Positions 22,487 to 37,300 of a stretch of 64,000 bases of DNA are shown piece by piece. The notes below the pieces were generated by a model, which did not search any database, was not told where the DNA came from, and saw only the letters and a list, made by a program, of their open reading frames with translations. Source of the DNA: Liolophura sinensis (lineage: Eukaryota > Mollusca > Polyplacophora > Chitonida > Chitonidae). The stretch spans positions 27,187,764-27,251,763 of the forward strand of contig NC_088306.1 of assembly GCF_032854445.1 (NCBI RefSeq). Direction: 5' to 3'. The position numbers and the translations under genes are program-made. Position 1 is the first letter of the stretch. Each line of letters starts with the position of its first letter.

Positions 22487-23475
22487 TTCTCCGGAAGATG
22501 TGATCGCAGTTAAAAACAAAAGTCTCCAGGAAAATGTTTTTCAACAATTCTCAGAATACCTTTTCTCCGAAAGATTTCTTTTTCAAAACAAATACATTAA
22601 TCACGTTTGTTTAAATAGATCGAGGAGGATCAGAGAAACATGATTACTTCATTTCCTTGTTAGTCACCAGATTTTCACATATATAGTTGCGTGTTGATCG
22701 ATTTCAGAGTCAAATTCCGCCACTATCACATATACTTCATTATAAATTCATGAAATAAATATTTAGTTTCCAACATGTTGTAACATGCGTGTCTAATAAT
22801 CAACTCACAAGCACGTACTGGAGTCGATTACTAAACAAATCGAACCTTCTTGCAAAAACGCGAGTTTAATAAAAAAAACAACGCGACAATGAGATTTTTG
22901 CCTCATTCCATGAGACAAATAACAGCTTGTGAATTAAACGCCGTTGCCAAGCAGTGTAGGTGCATGTATTAAGCCTAGCGCACACGGACAGCATTTGTTG
23001 TCGAAAACCGAGATTTCTTGATCCAGACAACAATCCTCAAAATTTACTCGTGTGCGGGTAACCACAACAAGAATTCCTGAGTCTCGTACACTTGATCCAA
23101 AGATTCAGCTTGTTCAATTTTGGGCAGCAGAAATCCAGAAACAAAAGAGCCGGGCACAAGATTTCGCTCGTCTGCGGGCAATCTGAATCTTGAGAGATCG
23201 TCGTTGTCTACATTAACCAATCAGTGTCTATGGAAATGTCATGTGAGTACAAACAAAATGGAAGCTGTGACACAAGTATTTGGGGTCACATGACCTTGAA
23301 AGTACCCATCAATAACTGTTGTTCATCTCTTCTACCCTGTGTTACCTTGCTATTCTGTCTAACATGGTTTTTGTCGTGATCTGTTTTAAGGGCTCAAGCA
23401 TCGCCCCGTACAGCCATTCAATGAGCAAGCAGGTCGCGCACCACAATCCCATTGGCGACCAGCTGTGCCGGAGCA
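22487..23475. other. No gene seen
   Basis: AT-rich sequence without repeats that I can relate to the rest of the window and without a protein-like frame. Confidence 0.5.
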
Positions 23476-23703
23476 TATTTATTTATTTATTTGCTTGGTG
23501 TTTTATGCCGTACTAAAGAATATTTCACTTATACGACGGCAGCCAGCATTATGGTGGGAGGAAACCGGGCACAGCCCGCAGGTTGCTGCAAGACCTTCCC
23601 ACGAACGGCCGGAGAGGAAGCCAGCATGAGTTGGACTTGAACTCACAGCGACCGCATTGGTGAGGCTGCTGGGTCAATACGCTGCACTAGCGCGCTAACC
23701 AAC
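23476..23703 (-). mobile_element. SINE family 1, near full length
   Basis: Starting from an (ATTT)n tail, the body runs TTGGTGTTTTATGCCGTACT, CAGCATTATGGTGGGAGGAA, GGCCGGAGAGGAAGCCAGCA and ends in the tRNA-like head (CTAGCGCGCTAACC). It is the inverse of the copy at 43405-43670, with a few differences near the head. Confidence 0.85.
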
Positions 23704-24579
23704 GCTAACATCATAAAAACAGGGTAACCTTAACTTGATGGCATCTTCTGCTGGGTCGCTCTGCCCAAAACCATGGCCATTTTCTCCTTATACACCAGTT
23801 GGCATTGATCGCTTCTGTTTAGTATTAAAAGAAATTTATGAGTTCAGACTGCTAAATGAGCTTTCACCATATCAATAGTGTTAATCAATGTAAGGTATTC
23901 ACACGCTCTGTGGGATTATCTTTTAGTGGACGATGCTGAGTGTATGCAGCCAAATTGGTAGTGACAAGACAGTGAAGGGACACTATAGTCCAAAATACAC
24001 TAAGACTGTTAGCCCCCTATCTGAACCGTAGGGGTACGCAACATCTACACCTTGTCTATCGATCTCTGAGTCTCTCCGTCACGGATCAGTTCTGCTCACG
24101 CTTTTCTTCAAAATGAATCATGGTATGGAACTGAAACATGTACATGGTTTCACTTTTTACTGATCAAGCCCGAATTTCGTCCATTTTGGACTGCTGGCCA
24201 CAACAAAAATAAGCCCAGGCCTATGTTGTTCATAGGCCAACACTTTTTTTAAGAACAGTAGTGCCAGCATATTAGAGGACTGGAACATTACACCATTAAC
24301 AGTGCTAAAATTCACTGATCATTATATCTGTTTGATCGCTGTTCAACACCATCAAACAATTTTTCACCTGCACAATGGCTGTCAGTGTCAGAGTGGAGAA
24401 GATCAGTGGCCTGGATAAACCACCAACTTTTTACAAGTTTGTGATGAACTTCCCCACGTGTGACGTACAGGTATGCAAACCCTATTAACATGGTCTTAAA
24501 CAAAATGGTCACGCAAGTTTGACACAAAGGTCGTCACAAGCAGTGAGAGCGCGCAAATCTACGAATTTCTAACCCAAGG

Positions 24580-24920
24580 TGAGTGAGTGAGTGCTTGGGG
24601 TTTAACATCGTATTTAACAATTTTTCAGTCAAATGACGACGAAGGAATCCTTAGAGTGCATGCAGTGTGCCTCCTTGTTGCAGAACGGATTTCCACCGCT
24701 ATTTCATCTCGTCCTATTTCACTGAGACGACTTACCGAAGGCAAGTAAGTCGCCCCGCCAGAGCCATTATACTGAAACGGGTCAACCAGTCGTTGCACTA
24801 TCCCCTTCATGCTGAACGCGGCGAGAAAGTTACAACTTCCTCTTGGTCTTAGGTGTGACTCGACCCCGGATATACTGCTCCCGAAGCGGACGCTCTACCA
24901 AATGTGCTATCGGGGCCGGT
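24580..24920 (-). mobile_element. SINE family 2, full-length copy
   Basis: The element starts with a GAGT tandem and GTGCTTGGGGTTTAAC, and ends with a tRNA-like head that is read on the minus strand. The head has an A-box-like TAGCACATTTGGTAGAGCG and a B-box-like GGGTCGAGTCAC. The same body occurs at 58565 and 62974. Confidence 0.8.
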
Positions 24921-27900
24921 CCTTGCCCAAGGTCCAGACTGAAACCGAACCTGATGTGTCCTTGCGATTTAAAGGCAATCATCTTTACAGTTACTTACCA
25001 CCTGGTCATGATGATCCCGCTTCCCATAACCTGACTAATCCACAGACAACATAACACAAAACCAATTTCATTTCAGGCTTTATTTTCATATTTTCATATC
25101 GATTTATACACAACTTTATCACACGATTTCACATTCACTTCAGAAAAAAATAATAAAAAGAAATAACACAGCAAGGAACGATTCTTTATAGCACCAAAAA
25201 ACTCTGACCCAACAATGCGCAACAGCAGTATTAACAACACGGCAACATCATAACAATATTCTCATTACCCTGCTTGTATGCCTGAATAAACGGGAATTAA
25301 ACTCTTTAAACTTCAACCAGGACATATTCATTCATACACGTACATTCATCTCCCATTCATTACACATCATGGCCCATACGATCTACAGTTTGAACGGGGC
25401 ATAGTGTGTATTATACTTTCCCTACCTTTGTCCAGCACGTTCATACCCACAAACCCACAATTATATTTATCAAAATTTCTTTGTGCAAAATAAGAATTCA
25501 AGTCGGGATCAAGACGAAATACAAATTCACTCCACAAAGGCAAGAGAAAAGACCTAATATCGAACTTCATAATAAAAAAGGTGGGTTTATGCTAATTTGT
25601 GCAATTGTAAAACACACCATTGCTATTTTTTTTTACAGGTAGACTAAAAATGCCCAGACCAAAGACGTTCTGGCAAAACTGGCACTTGGATACCTTTTGA
25701 TGATGATAATGATGTAAATGTTCTAGTTCTCTAATACGCTGGCACTACTGTTCCATAAAAAAGAATTAATTTAGTTGTGCATGAGATCAAAGACAATATT
25801 ATCCTATGTTAAAGATTAAGAAATTGGCATATCATATGAAAAAAAGAGGCTATATCGGAGATTTCTGACAAAAAATCTGAAGTCGCTAATCAAATCACAT
25901 TTTCTGTACTTACCAAGAAAAACTCAGATTATTGCCTTTTAGTAAATATAACACACAATGATTCTCAAGTTTGAAAAGGTTATAATGAGACCGGCGTAAT
26001 AACATTTATGAATTTTATTGCCGATTCTGAAAGATAACATGGACACAGAGGAGGGTAGATACTTTGTGAAACGTACTTGGAATTACTGTACTTTGTGCCA
26101 AAATTCTTCACTAGAGCCTCTCTAAATGCTGAAATACTGGATTGAGTGCTGACCCCTTTGTGACCAATTATGACCACCATACAGTCCAGTGTTCTATAAC
26201 CACTTTTCATGGTTTGAAAAATTGCAACAAACAAAATCAATCTGTTTTACTGGTTTGAAGTCATTTTTTGTGTGTACCCTGCCTTTGAGGCATTATTTTC
26301 GGCACTGTATGCCATGAATTTTGTCACAAACCAACTTTGTCAACCCTCTGATTTGTTTACATACATCTATGCAAGATGGTTCAAAGTACTTGTATGTATA
26401 GCAAATTACTTACCCCTAACGCAATACTTAAGGATTTTTCACTTACACATGGATGCATTAATCCAGATTAAACCACTGAAGTTTGGTCAGCTACTGGTAA
26501 ATTTCCACATCTGGTATACTGAAATGTGATATGCTTGAAGACAAGCCGTCTTTAGTGAACTTCATGCCAGACAACACAAGAGAAATTTCTGCTAGACATT
26601 CTACACAAAGGAAACAGGGAAATCTGGAAGACTACCTGTCTGAGAAAAAAAACTGAATCCACGTCTCAGGTGACCCAGCAAGCAGGCAATCACCTTTTAT
26701 AACCAAGCCACAGATATATGCTCCAGGAGAAGTTGAAATCTGCAGACTAAGGACATCCACCTAGTTGCTATGTTCCAATACATAACAAGTATTGAATATC
26801 GTTTTCAATGTTTACAGCTTACAGTAGTGCAGGACATCAAATTTACCTTGTGTTTTACAGGTGAGAGGACACAAAATGCCCAAAATGGGAATAAAATAAG
26901 ACTGAAAATCCACCTGTTTATTTTGTACAATCATTCCTGTTTGTCAAGGCTATGCAATCCATCGTAGAAATATAAAAGGAACAGTCTACATTTCTCACAA
27001 ACTAGACAATTTATAAGTTTTATTTTTATTATCAAACCCTTCCCCGACAGAGCAATTCTTCCAGTAAAACAACAAATTATATTCGTATTGGCGTGGCCTA
27101 AGCACATCTCATTACCACATCTCATTACCACATCTCATTACCACATCTCATTATCACATCTCATTACCACATCTCATTACCACATCTCATTACCACATAC
27201 ACCAAATTTCAGAACAATGGAACTTGCATATACATATGACTTCGCGCATTATTGAATAGAAAATGTTTTTAACAAATTATGACTGATTCGTTCAAGAGCT
27301 GCAATTAGATTATGACTGGACAAGGAAACGTATGATGGGCAGAATGCACCGATTGTCAACAACAACGCGAAAAGTACAAAGTAAAGTGGAAAGCTATCAT
27401 GTAAATGTGCCAGCCATGTAAAAATCAGCTTTGGATTAACTATTTCATTATTTGGTTTAAAACATTCCATTCAAAAAGGTGTGCATACTGAGGTATATGT
27501 ACTGATGAGTGTCGTATTAAAAAGGCTAAGCACAGTTTGAAAAAAGACCAGGATCCGCATGTTCAACAGGAATATGGGTATTAACAAGTATTGTGTCTAA
27601 TATGAATACCAAACTCTCCTCGTCGGACTCGGACTTAAGTCCAGTTTTTAAGTCCAACACAAAAACTGTTCAATAAAAAAAAAATACCCACATAAAATGA
27701 TCACAAGCGAGGCTTATGATCACACTTACTGAATCGTACGTGCTGCATAACGTAATGCCGTTATCAATTTAATGTCAAGGATCTCCAATATCACTGACAT
27801 CAAAGGCCACATGTACACTGTATTCCCAGGTACACATGTGCGTGTATATCACATGCACTCTGTTGTGGTCAAAGCCTCAAGAGCTGAGGTGAAAATGGAA

Positions 27901-28157
27901 TCCAGAAAATTCCACATCCAAGGCTGAGACTGAAGAAACCTCTGATGTGTATCACAAATCAAAGTACTTATCACGCTACCGTGACCTGCCATTTCCTCAC
28001 AAAGAAAAGGCGATCTAAATGCAATGATATGTCATTATTTCAAACTGACCAGTATTTTTCCCTGATAGCAAGCTTGTAGAAATGTACATGTAACATCGTA
28101 AAATGTAAAATTCTAATCCGCCCAACTTTTTCAGGTTGTAAATCTAACAAGGCTACA
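24921..28157. other. 3' flank of the minus-strand gene; no other gene seen
   Basis: AT-rich sequence downstream of the gene that ends at 28158, so it should include that gene's 3' UTR. A minus-strand ATTAAA lies near 27768 and AATAAA-like motifs near 27014-27025; which one is used cannot be told. Short open frames here (25406-25642, 26272-26529, 27249-27470) show no domain features. Confidence 0.5.
27105..27200. repeat. 13-bp tandem repeat
   Basis: CATTACCACATCT is repeated about seven times with one variant (ATTATCAC). Confidence 0.9.
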
Positions 28158-28372
28158 TCAAGTGCCTGAACTTTTAGCGAACAATTTTTTCAAACTAGGA
28201 AACCTCTGTTTATAAACATTGACAAACAGCTCCAGCTTGTTCCGCAAGTCCGTTGACACTGTGTCCGTGTGCTTTGGGTACCAGATTCTCAATCGCTCTA
28301 TTACATCCTGAGGCTCATAATGAGACAGCTTCAGCAGCAACACAATAGCCTCCTCCTGGACGTTCATGGGAA
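28158..28372 (-). CDS. Last exon with stop codon
   Basis: The 215 bases encode VPMNVQEEAIVLLLKLSHY, EPQDVIERLRIWYPKHTDT, and end KQRFPSLKKLFAKSSGT before TGA. Acceptor TTATTTCAG. The region is helical and ends in a basic tail. An ATG-to-stop frame reading a little upstream includes intron sequence. Confidence 0.88.
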
Positions 28373-31300
28373 CTGAAATAAACAACAACACCAAATTTTA
28401 AAAATCCGAGTAGTACTTATTATTACGGGCCTGGGAAGTGAAAGAAAGAAAGAAGTTTAAAGGAAAAATCTGAAAATATCTTACTCTACTTCCAAATCAC
28501 ATTAGCGGTCAGCTGGCTTTTTTTGTTTGTTTTTTTAATTTTTAAACTAAATAGTCCGAAATCAGCCAAAATGGATGAAAATTGCCACATTAACATTTGT
28601 TTTTAACACATTTCTAGGAATTGCTTTTTAGAATGTCTCTGGTCTGCAAGAAGGCTTACTGTGTAAATGTATGTGTAGTAAAGCCCTTTAGCTTTTTCAT
28701 TCCCACTGATGTTTGTATTGATGGATCCATATGAACTACTGGTACTATTCTAAACTGTGTAGACTCTAAATATAGGGGAGACTTTATAACATATCATTAC
28801 AACATTAATTTGATAGTTTTTATGCATTTTCTAATTTTCTTTTTTAAGTTGACCCATTCATGGCCTCTGAAACTACAGGCTACTATCGCTAATATAAGAC
28901 ACTCTATGTACTAAGAGGCGATATCCCTAATACCTGCCTTCCAGAAACAGGGGCAACAACTCTGGACTCCAATATTGTACACTTTACATTCTACTTTCTC
29001 ACATTAAGTCTATGTAATTTTCAGTATTATTTTTGTGATTTAATGATAATGGGTATCTGTTTTCAGCAGGCCAGTCCCTATGTACAAACTGAGATTAATT
29101 CCAGATACAAACCATGGGACCTTTTTCACAAAACAATCTTTAGCTATCTGAAAGTCGGTTGTAACTACAATGGCGACACATCTTAAACACATGTACATAC
29201 ATTCAACTTAATCAACTCAGGCTATGATTACTTTGTTGAATGGGGCCCAGAACTTGACCTTAGGTAAGACAATATATTGGACTGAACCCATGGCCCCAGG
29301 GTCAGGAAGCTGACTTTGCCCTAAGTCAGACTTAGTTTTAACTTGAGGTTTTATTCCTGAAGCTAAGATTTGATTTATTTATTGATTGATTTGATTGGTG
29401 TTTTACGCTGTACTCAAGAATATTTCACTTATACGACGGCGGCCAGCATTATGGTGGGTGGAAACAAAGATTTGAAGTGGAATGCTAATTTTCATGTTCA
29501 TGAAGGGTTAAGGACTGCATCGAGTCATCGTTCATGCCCTAGGTGCAGCTGTGAGATGTACAATGCAATAAAAAGAGGCCGATTCACTAAAATGCTATTT
29601 TATAACAGAGTTTTAAGTCCCAGTGTGATTGTACGCGAAGTAAACTGCAGGTAAGTGACAAGGTCAACAAGCACTAGCTAAGCTTCATGAGACCCTTTTC
29701 TTTCCTTGTACTCCACCGTTCAAAATGACAACCAATTACAACTCTAGACTTGCCTGTCAACCTGTCAAGCTCTGTTTTACGCCTCTTTCTGGCGGATCCT
29801 CTCATGTGTGAGCCATTAGCCATTTCTTTTTACACGTGTAATCAGCTATGTTCGTTTTCATATGAAGTTTACCGAGCGCTGTGCGCATGCTCCATTTCCA
29901 CTGAACTAACAGCACCTCATTTAAATGTTCTGGCAGACTTTTCAGTTTTCAGTTTTTTGTTATCTTTAAACATCCACTTAATGTACAAACCGTGTCACTT
30001 TAACAAATTGTATTCAGTGCCCACACTCTGTGTCAAGCCCTTTGAGATGTACAAACCCTCACAACAATTCACACAAATGAACATGCACTAAGTGTTCAAG
30101 CCCTTTGTGATGAGGGCATGTACAAACCCTCACAACAATTCACACAAAGGAAGATGCACTAAGTGTTCAAGCCCTTTGTGATGAGGGCATGTACAAACCT
30201 TCACAGCCATTCACATAAATGAACACGCACTCTGTGTCTGTAGAGAGGCTCCCTGGTCCTACCTCAGGCAGGACTTTTCTGACTCGCCACACAGTTATCA
30301 ATAGGCCAGCTGTGCTTGGCCACTCCTGCTCAGTAGCCATGAAGACAACTGAAGTCAACTGAAACAGCCTCAGGTGGTGTACCAACTCCTCATGGTCTGG
30401 TCTATTAATCCATTGTGCCCATCTAGCTGGCCATGATGGGCGCGGAGAGAGAGAGCATGTTGACAGTCATCGTGCCCGTCTAGCTGGCCACAATGGGTGC
30501 AGAGAGAGAGAGCATATTGACAGTCATCGTGCCCGTCTAGCCGGCCACGATGGGTGCGGAGTGAGAGAGCATGTTGAAAGTCATCGTGCCCATATAGCTG
30601 GCCACGATGGGCGCAGAGAGACAGCGTTTGACAGTCAATGTGCCCATCTAGCTGGTCACATTGGGCGTTGAGAGAGAGCATGTTGACAGTCATCGTGCCC
30701 GTCTAGCTGGTCACGATGGGCATTGAGAGAGAGCATGTTGACAGTCATTGTGCCCATCTAGCTGGCCACGATGGGCGCAGAGAGACAGCGTGTTGACAGT
30801 CAATGTGCCCATCTAGCTGGTCACGATGGGCGTTGAGAGAGAGCAATTTGACAGTCATCATGCCCATCTAGCTGGCCACGATGTGTGCGGAGAGAGAGCG
30901 TTTTGACAGTCATCATGCCCATCTAGCTGGCCATGATGGGTGCGGAGAGACAGGGTGTTGACGGTCATCGTGCCCGTCTAGCTGGCCACGATGGGCGCGA
31001 AGAGAGAGCATTTTGACAGTCATCGTGTCTGTCTTGCTGGCCACGATGGGTGCGGAGAGACAGCGTGTTGACAGTCAATGTGGCCATCTAGCTGGTCACG
31101 ATGGGCGTTGAGTGAGAGCATGTTGACAGTCATCGTGCCTGTCTAGCTGGTCATGATGGGCGTGGAGAGAGAGTGTGTTGACAGTCATCGTGCCCGTCTA
31201 GCTGGCCACAATGGGCGTGGAGAGAGAGCATGTTGACAGCAATCATGCCCGTCTAGTTGGCAACGATGTGTGCGGAGAGAGAGCGTTTTGACAGTCATCA

Positions 31301-34300
31301 TACCCGTCTAGCTGGCCACGATGGGTGCGGAGAGAGAGTGTGTTGACAGTCATCGTGCCCGTCTAGCTGGCCACGTTGGGCATGCAGAGAGAGCGTTTTG
31401 ACAGCCATCGTGCCTGTCTAGCTGGCCATGATGGGTGCAGAGATAGAGCGTGTTAACAGTCATCGTGCCCGTCTAGCTGGCCACTATGGGCACGAAGAGA
31501 AAGCGATTTTGACAGTCATCGTTCCCAGACTAAACCGAAAATCAAGGCTGGATACAGCCAAAGACAACACTTAAGATTAAAATAAAAATCCTTGGCTTTG
31601 GTAAAAAAAATTTCACAGCAAACTGCTCTAAAATGTCTGACTGATGTCTAAGAGATCTTCGTGATCCTGCAATGAAATATCCTGCTAACAAGATACAAGT
31701 ACATACTTCATCACATGGTCAAGACATGACAGGAGATTTCCTATATCGAGCAAGAAATGACAAAGATAATCTAAACATCTAACACCTAAATAATCTTGTT
31801 GAGAATGGCTGTACTCACCTTTACTATTAAGTTTAACTGTCAACAGATAATGTATGACATGTCTGATAACTTGACGAACGTCTCCCTTCTGTTTGACGCA
31901 GGATTTGAAATGGCCAAGAGCAGAACCTTCAAAAAAAATAAATTTAAAAATTTAAAAAAATTTAAAATTTTAAAGACACACCTCATTTGCACATTCAGGT
32001 GAGAGGGCATCACAGGATTATATGGACTGTATTGTTTTTAAACTGTTTTCATTCACACATTTCATGTACATATAACTTTGTAACACATCAAACACTTAGA
32101 AGACTAAGCACAGCAGTTCATGGCGAAGAAAACACTAGTATTTATTTATCTGATTGAAGTGTTGCACCATACTCAAGAATTTTTTCACTCAAACGGCAGC
32201 AGCCAGCAATTTGGTGGGAGGAAATCAGGTTGAGCCCGGAAAAAACCCATGGCCATCCCACATACAAACTGAAGAGGAGGCCAGAGGTGAGAAGCTGCTA
32301 GGTCACTGTCCTCGTTAGCACGCTAACCTCTAGACCATGGAGGTCTAGGAGACGCTAACATGACGTATACTGCTACATGCGCATGTCAGGTGAGGACTTG
32401 ACACACAAAATCACTGTTACAGACAGGGTATGAATGCCAAATGTGCATGACAGGTGAGGGACTTGATACACAAAATCACTTTTACAGATAGGGTATGAAT
32501 GCTACGTGTGCATGTCAGGTGAGGGACTTGACACACAAAATCACTGTTACAGACACGGTATGAATGCTACATGCGCATGACAGGTGAGGGACTTGACACA
32601 CAAAATCACCATTACAGACAGGGTATGAATGCTACATGCGCATGACAGGTGAGGGACTTGACACACAAAATCACCATTACAGACAGGGTATGAATGCCAC
32701 ACGCGCATGTCAGGTGAGGGACCTTTACACACAAAATCACTGTTACAGACAGGGTATGAATGCTACATGCACATGTCAGGTGAGGGACTTGATACACAAA
32801 ATCACTGTTACAGATAGGGTATGAATGCTACATGTGCATGACAGGTGAGGGACTTGACACACAAAATCACTGTTACAGACACTGGTATGAATGCTACATG
32901 TACATGTCAGGTGAGGGACTTGACACACAAAATCACTGTTACAGACACGGTATGAATGCTACATGCGCATGACAGGTGAGGGACTTGACACACAAAATCA
33001 CCATTACAGACAGGGTATGAATGCCAAATGCGAATGTCAGGTGAGGGACTTGACACACAAAATCACCGTTACAGACAGGGTATGAATGCATCTGTGGCAC
33101 ACACCTTGAAACAAACTATTCAAGCAAAAACAGATCACTGTAAAATCTGATGTCTTAAAAGCATGTTATTTGGAAGAAGACATTGTACACTGTATAAATC
33201 TAAAAAAAAAATGTTTTCTTACACAGTATTGAATGGCTTTCATCTGTAGAGATATGTACTTTTCATTTTAGTATTTCTTTGCCATTCACAGAACAGCAAA
33301 AAAAAACAAAACAAATAAAAACGACCTTTCTCTACCTCCACATCAGAAGATGGGGACTTTTTTGGACCTTTTTTCATCTCTACAACACCTTTTCTTCAAA
33401 TTCACAATTTCTTCAAATGCATCCACAACTGTCACATTGCATTTGACCACACACAACGAGAAGTACCACTGTTAACCTCATATTTTTTGCCATATCTCCT
33501 TTTTCTGAAAGATTTTACACTTTTTTCTATCAACACAGACTCTTCTGCACAGTGACCACAAAAGGAATCATCTTAAGCTATGTACCAAACTAAAATACAA
33601 TTCTTCTGCACTGAGACAAAGCAACTCTTGGCTGCCTCACAGAGTTACATGCTTGCAACTAAAACTCACCCAACATCCTTAAGAATGGTAGTATAAGTCC
33701 CTGTGCAACATCAAAGTCTTCTCGGCTCACAATTTTACCAATGCAGGGAAATATATCGTTGATTATTTTAATGACCACTTTCCCACTTCTCAGTTACTAG
33801 CAACAGCTCAAAACTTTTGAAGAACTCTGTGACTGGAAAATAAATGCATACACATTAGTCCCTTGTGTCTTTTTTTTTTTTATTTTATCTGACCAACGTC
33901 AATTTTTAACACCATTATTTCTGGAATCAGATTTTGTGCTATGAAATTATCTGAAATTCCAGCACAGAATTTTGAAACATACACGCATATGATTTCCTTA
34001 AACAGTAAAAATTTGGGCACTTTTACACAACAACTGACTGATTTGCAGTTTTCCTAAATTCTGAGATGAAAGTCTGAATTCACTCTTTCTAATGATGATC
34101 TTCTACAGAAAGCTGTCCGATCATGTCAATCAAATTATAACTCCACCCATACCTTATTCATATAAATGCATTTTCTCTCAACATTACCGGGGGATTCCTC
34201 GCTTAATAATTTGAGAAGCTCTAAGTACTAAACAACTATTAAAATTACCTGTATGCCAATTAGCACAGGACTGAATACACTTCCATTTCTTTTTTTTTGC

Positions 34301-37300
34301 CAATTCAACATACTTAAAAGCTTATATTACATTGAGGAAACCATGCACAGTGAAAACTAATAAATTTCTTCCCACATGTAACTTTTTCCCACTAAACCTG
34401 AGTGGGTTACATAAAAGCATATGCGCAAAGACAGTGAACTCACAGGTTCAATAGTGCTATCTTAATACACTCTCTACCTACAACAAATGTCTCAACAATT
34501 TCAAGGTACAAACCTGTGGTGGAATTCAAGGGAGGTAATGCTGTAACAAACTCTTCTAGCTGAGCCTGGAGTGAGCACACACAATCAAAGGGGAAGAACT
34601 CTGAGTACTCCAGCCACACACCCTTTTCAATGATGTTCGCATCTGTGGAACAAGTAATTGGCTTGTTTTATTAGATCTGCTAGGTTTACGCAACATTTCA
34701 CAAATTGAGACTCTTGATCTGCGTCATAATCTTGTTTCACATGAAAATTAGCAGGTATGTAAACTGTGATTATGAAATGTAATGTTGATAAGTCGGCACA
34801 AATTTTGTTTTGTCTTTTCACTTACAGGTTGGCTGACATAGACCCAAAACTGGAAAAAGAAAACTGAAACTAAAATCGTATTTTTCATAATTTTTTCATT
34901 TTTCAATATTTTATCAAATCTTTTTTAGTGAAAAGTACTGTTCGTTTTCTGCTTGACGATCGGGGAAACCGGAATGCTGGAAGTAGATTCCCAGTTTACA
35001 CGAACAAGCCAGTAGTTTTAACGACTCTCCCTGGCTGAGAGGCAACACACCCCCAGCATAAATTACAGGGTGTTAAAGATGAGGGACGCGATTTATGCCA
35101 GCTTTGCCATTTTCAGACTTAACATATATGGTGAGGAAAAAACTGCAAAGTTATGCAGCAGGCACCACCAAAAAATGTGCTCTTTTAAGCCAAAATGTGT
35201 CAAGTTTTCTTCTCTTTTGATATTCGATGGCGCTCAGCTTGATGTGTGCAGGAAATTTAGAGTGCCCAGAGTGAACCACATATCTTTGGGGACTTCACAG
35301 ATAAACTTTGGTACATGTGCTGTACAGATGTGTAAAACATACTGGCAGAAGACAAATGGTCTTCAACCAGCATTGGACTGTGTAACCAGCCACACCAGCG
35401 TCAATGACCACTTATTGTCACTATTAAAAGCTACACAAGCTGTGCGACTGGGGAAAATCTATGCATTCTCTGTCTAAGGCTGGGTATGAACCTGCATTCT
35501 GTGTGTGTTAGCAACTGTCCAGCATGCAGCCGACGGTGAAGTAACTGCAAAACCATTGTGTCCAACCACAGTTAAGTGGATGTGTTCAGATTAACACTAA
35601 GTGTTTCGAAGAGAAAGGGACATGTGTCTTACCACTTCATGTTTGGAATTTGTTGCAGACAATGCGTGCATCACCTGGTATTCAATCACCACCAGAAGAG
35701 AACTGGGATCTGGAAACAAAAATCACAAATATGCTAATATTTATTTATTTATTTGATTGGAGTTTTACTCTGTACTCAAGAATATTTGACTTATGTGATG
35801 GGGGCTAGCATCGTATTGCCAGGAAACAAGGCAAAGACCCTGGAAAACCTACGACCAGCAAGCCAGCACGAGCTGGACTTGAACTTACAGCCAATGCTTT
35901 AGTGAGATGCCTGATTACTTGTGCTAATCACTTGTCACATAAGCCCCTCATGCTAGTACAAAACTCTCTAAAACCCCAAAAGCATGAAATTCAAACGTGT
36001 CTGTACTGATTCATCTGCCCAAAGACAATAGAATTTTTCCCTCCAAAAAGGGAAACTAAAGCACACAAAGTACTTCACTGCAGAACACAAAGTACAGAAA
36101 AGCTTCTTCAGGTTTATGTAAAAGCAGTCCTTGGACATTATTAACCATTACTTTGTATTGTTATTTACATGACACTGAAGTCTGCTCTTACACTTTGGTG
36201 GTCAGTACTGTGGGTAGAGGAAACCTAACCTAGAGAGCCTTGGGTAAACAAACCACTGACCAATGTCGGACAATTACTGATGAACTTTCCCTCTTGGTGC
36301 AAAAACTGGAGTTCTGCACTTGAACGCTTACCGCCACCAAGGCCCCACTGACAGTGATAACATGGGAACCCGCCAATTCCCTGCTCATGGTTTGCTCACC
36401 ACAAAAAGAGCTCATAATCCTTTTGACATGATTTTGCAAATATTTTCTGTTTTTCATTGTCCATGCTCACTTTCAAATTACTTACTCTCTGACTTGTGTA
36501 GAAAAGCCGGCCACACAAGTGCTACCGCCAGCGTGATGGTGGGATAACTGAGGTACTGACAGCGACACACGTGGTAGAGAAACACTCTACACTGCTCTAC
36601 ATCCCCTGTAACAGACAGACAAATGCCCATTGCATTTGCATCTTATGCAAAGCCACATTTCCCATTCTTAAGTGTGGAGTTATCCCCCTTTCAAATTTAC
36701 CCTGCGAAGTCACGGGTCTTACTAGTCTCATAAAATCTCATCTTGTCCTTCACTACCAGCTGAAATTCTGGTAGCAAAACTGTTAAGACGTTTGAAAATA
36801 CAACATACATATGACACAAGTAGTGCACTCTGATTGGCCATCTTCTGTATGATTTGCATACATAAGTATTAGTCTTCTAACACATGATCTTTTTCCATGT
36901 ATAATCATTTACATATACACAGAGATCACAGTGCAAGTCAAGCAGTGGAGAGCCAACTGGAATTGAGAGATGCATTAAACATCTATGACATTGTATCAGG
37001 GACTTTTCCATGGTTCCGTTACAGGACTCTCGGCTGTATATTTTACATTAAGCTGTGGCCATCTGGGCTCTTCCTTGTGATGCTTTAGATCATGCCAGTG
37101 TATATGGTAGACCATTATCGTACACAGATAGTGTCACGCTCCTTATATATGCCTTCTTTCCCTCCAATACAAATATCACAAAAAAACTTGTTATATATCA
37201 GGCGGCGAATTTATACAGTCACATTGAAGTTTAATATTTAAATACAACATTACTGATGAAGCATATAAAACACTTGTGAGGTTTAATGAACAAATTAATG

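Noticed and set aside
35070-35477. 135-codon plus-strand frame
   Set aside because: It lies inside an intron of the minus-strand gene; part (GAAGACAAATGGTCTTCAA) recurs near 42655 and so belongs to a dispersed repeat.
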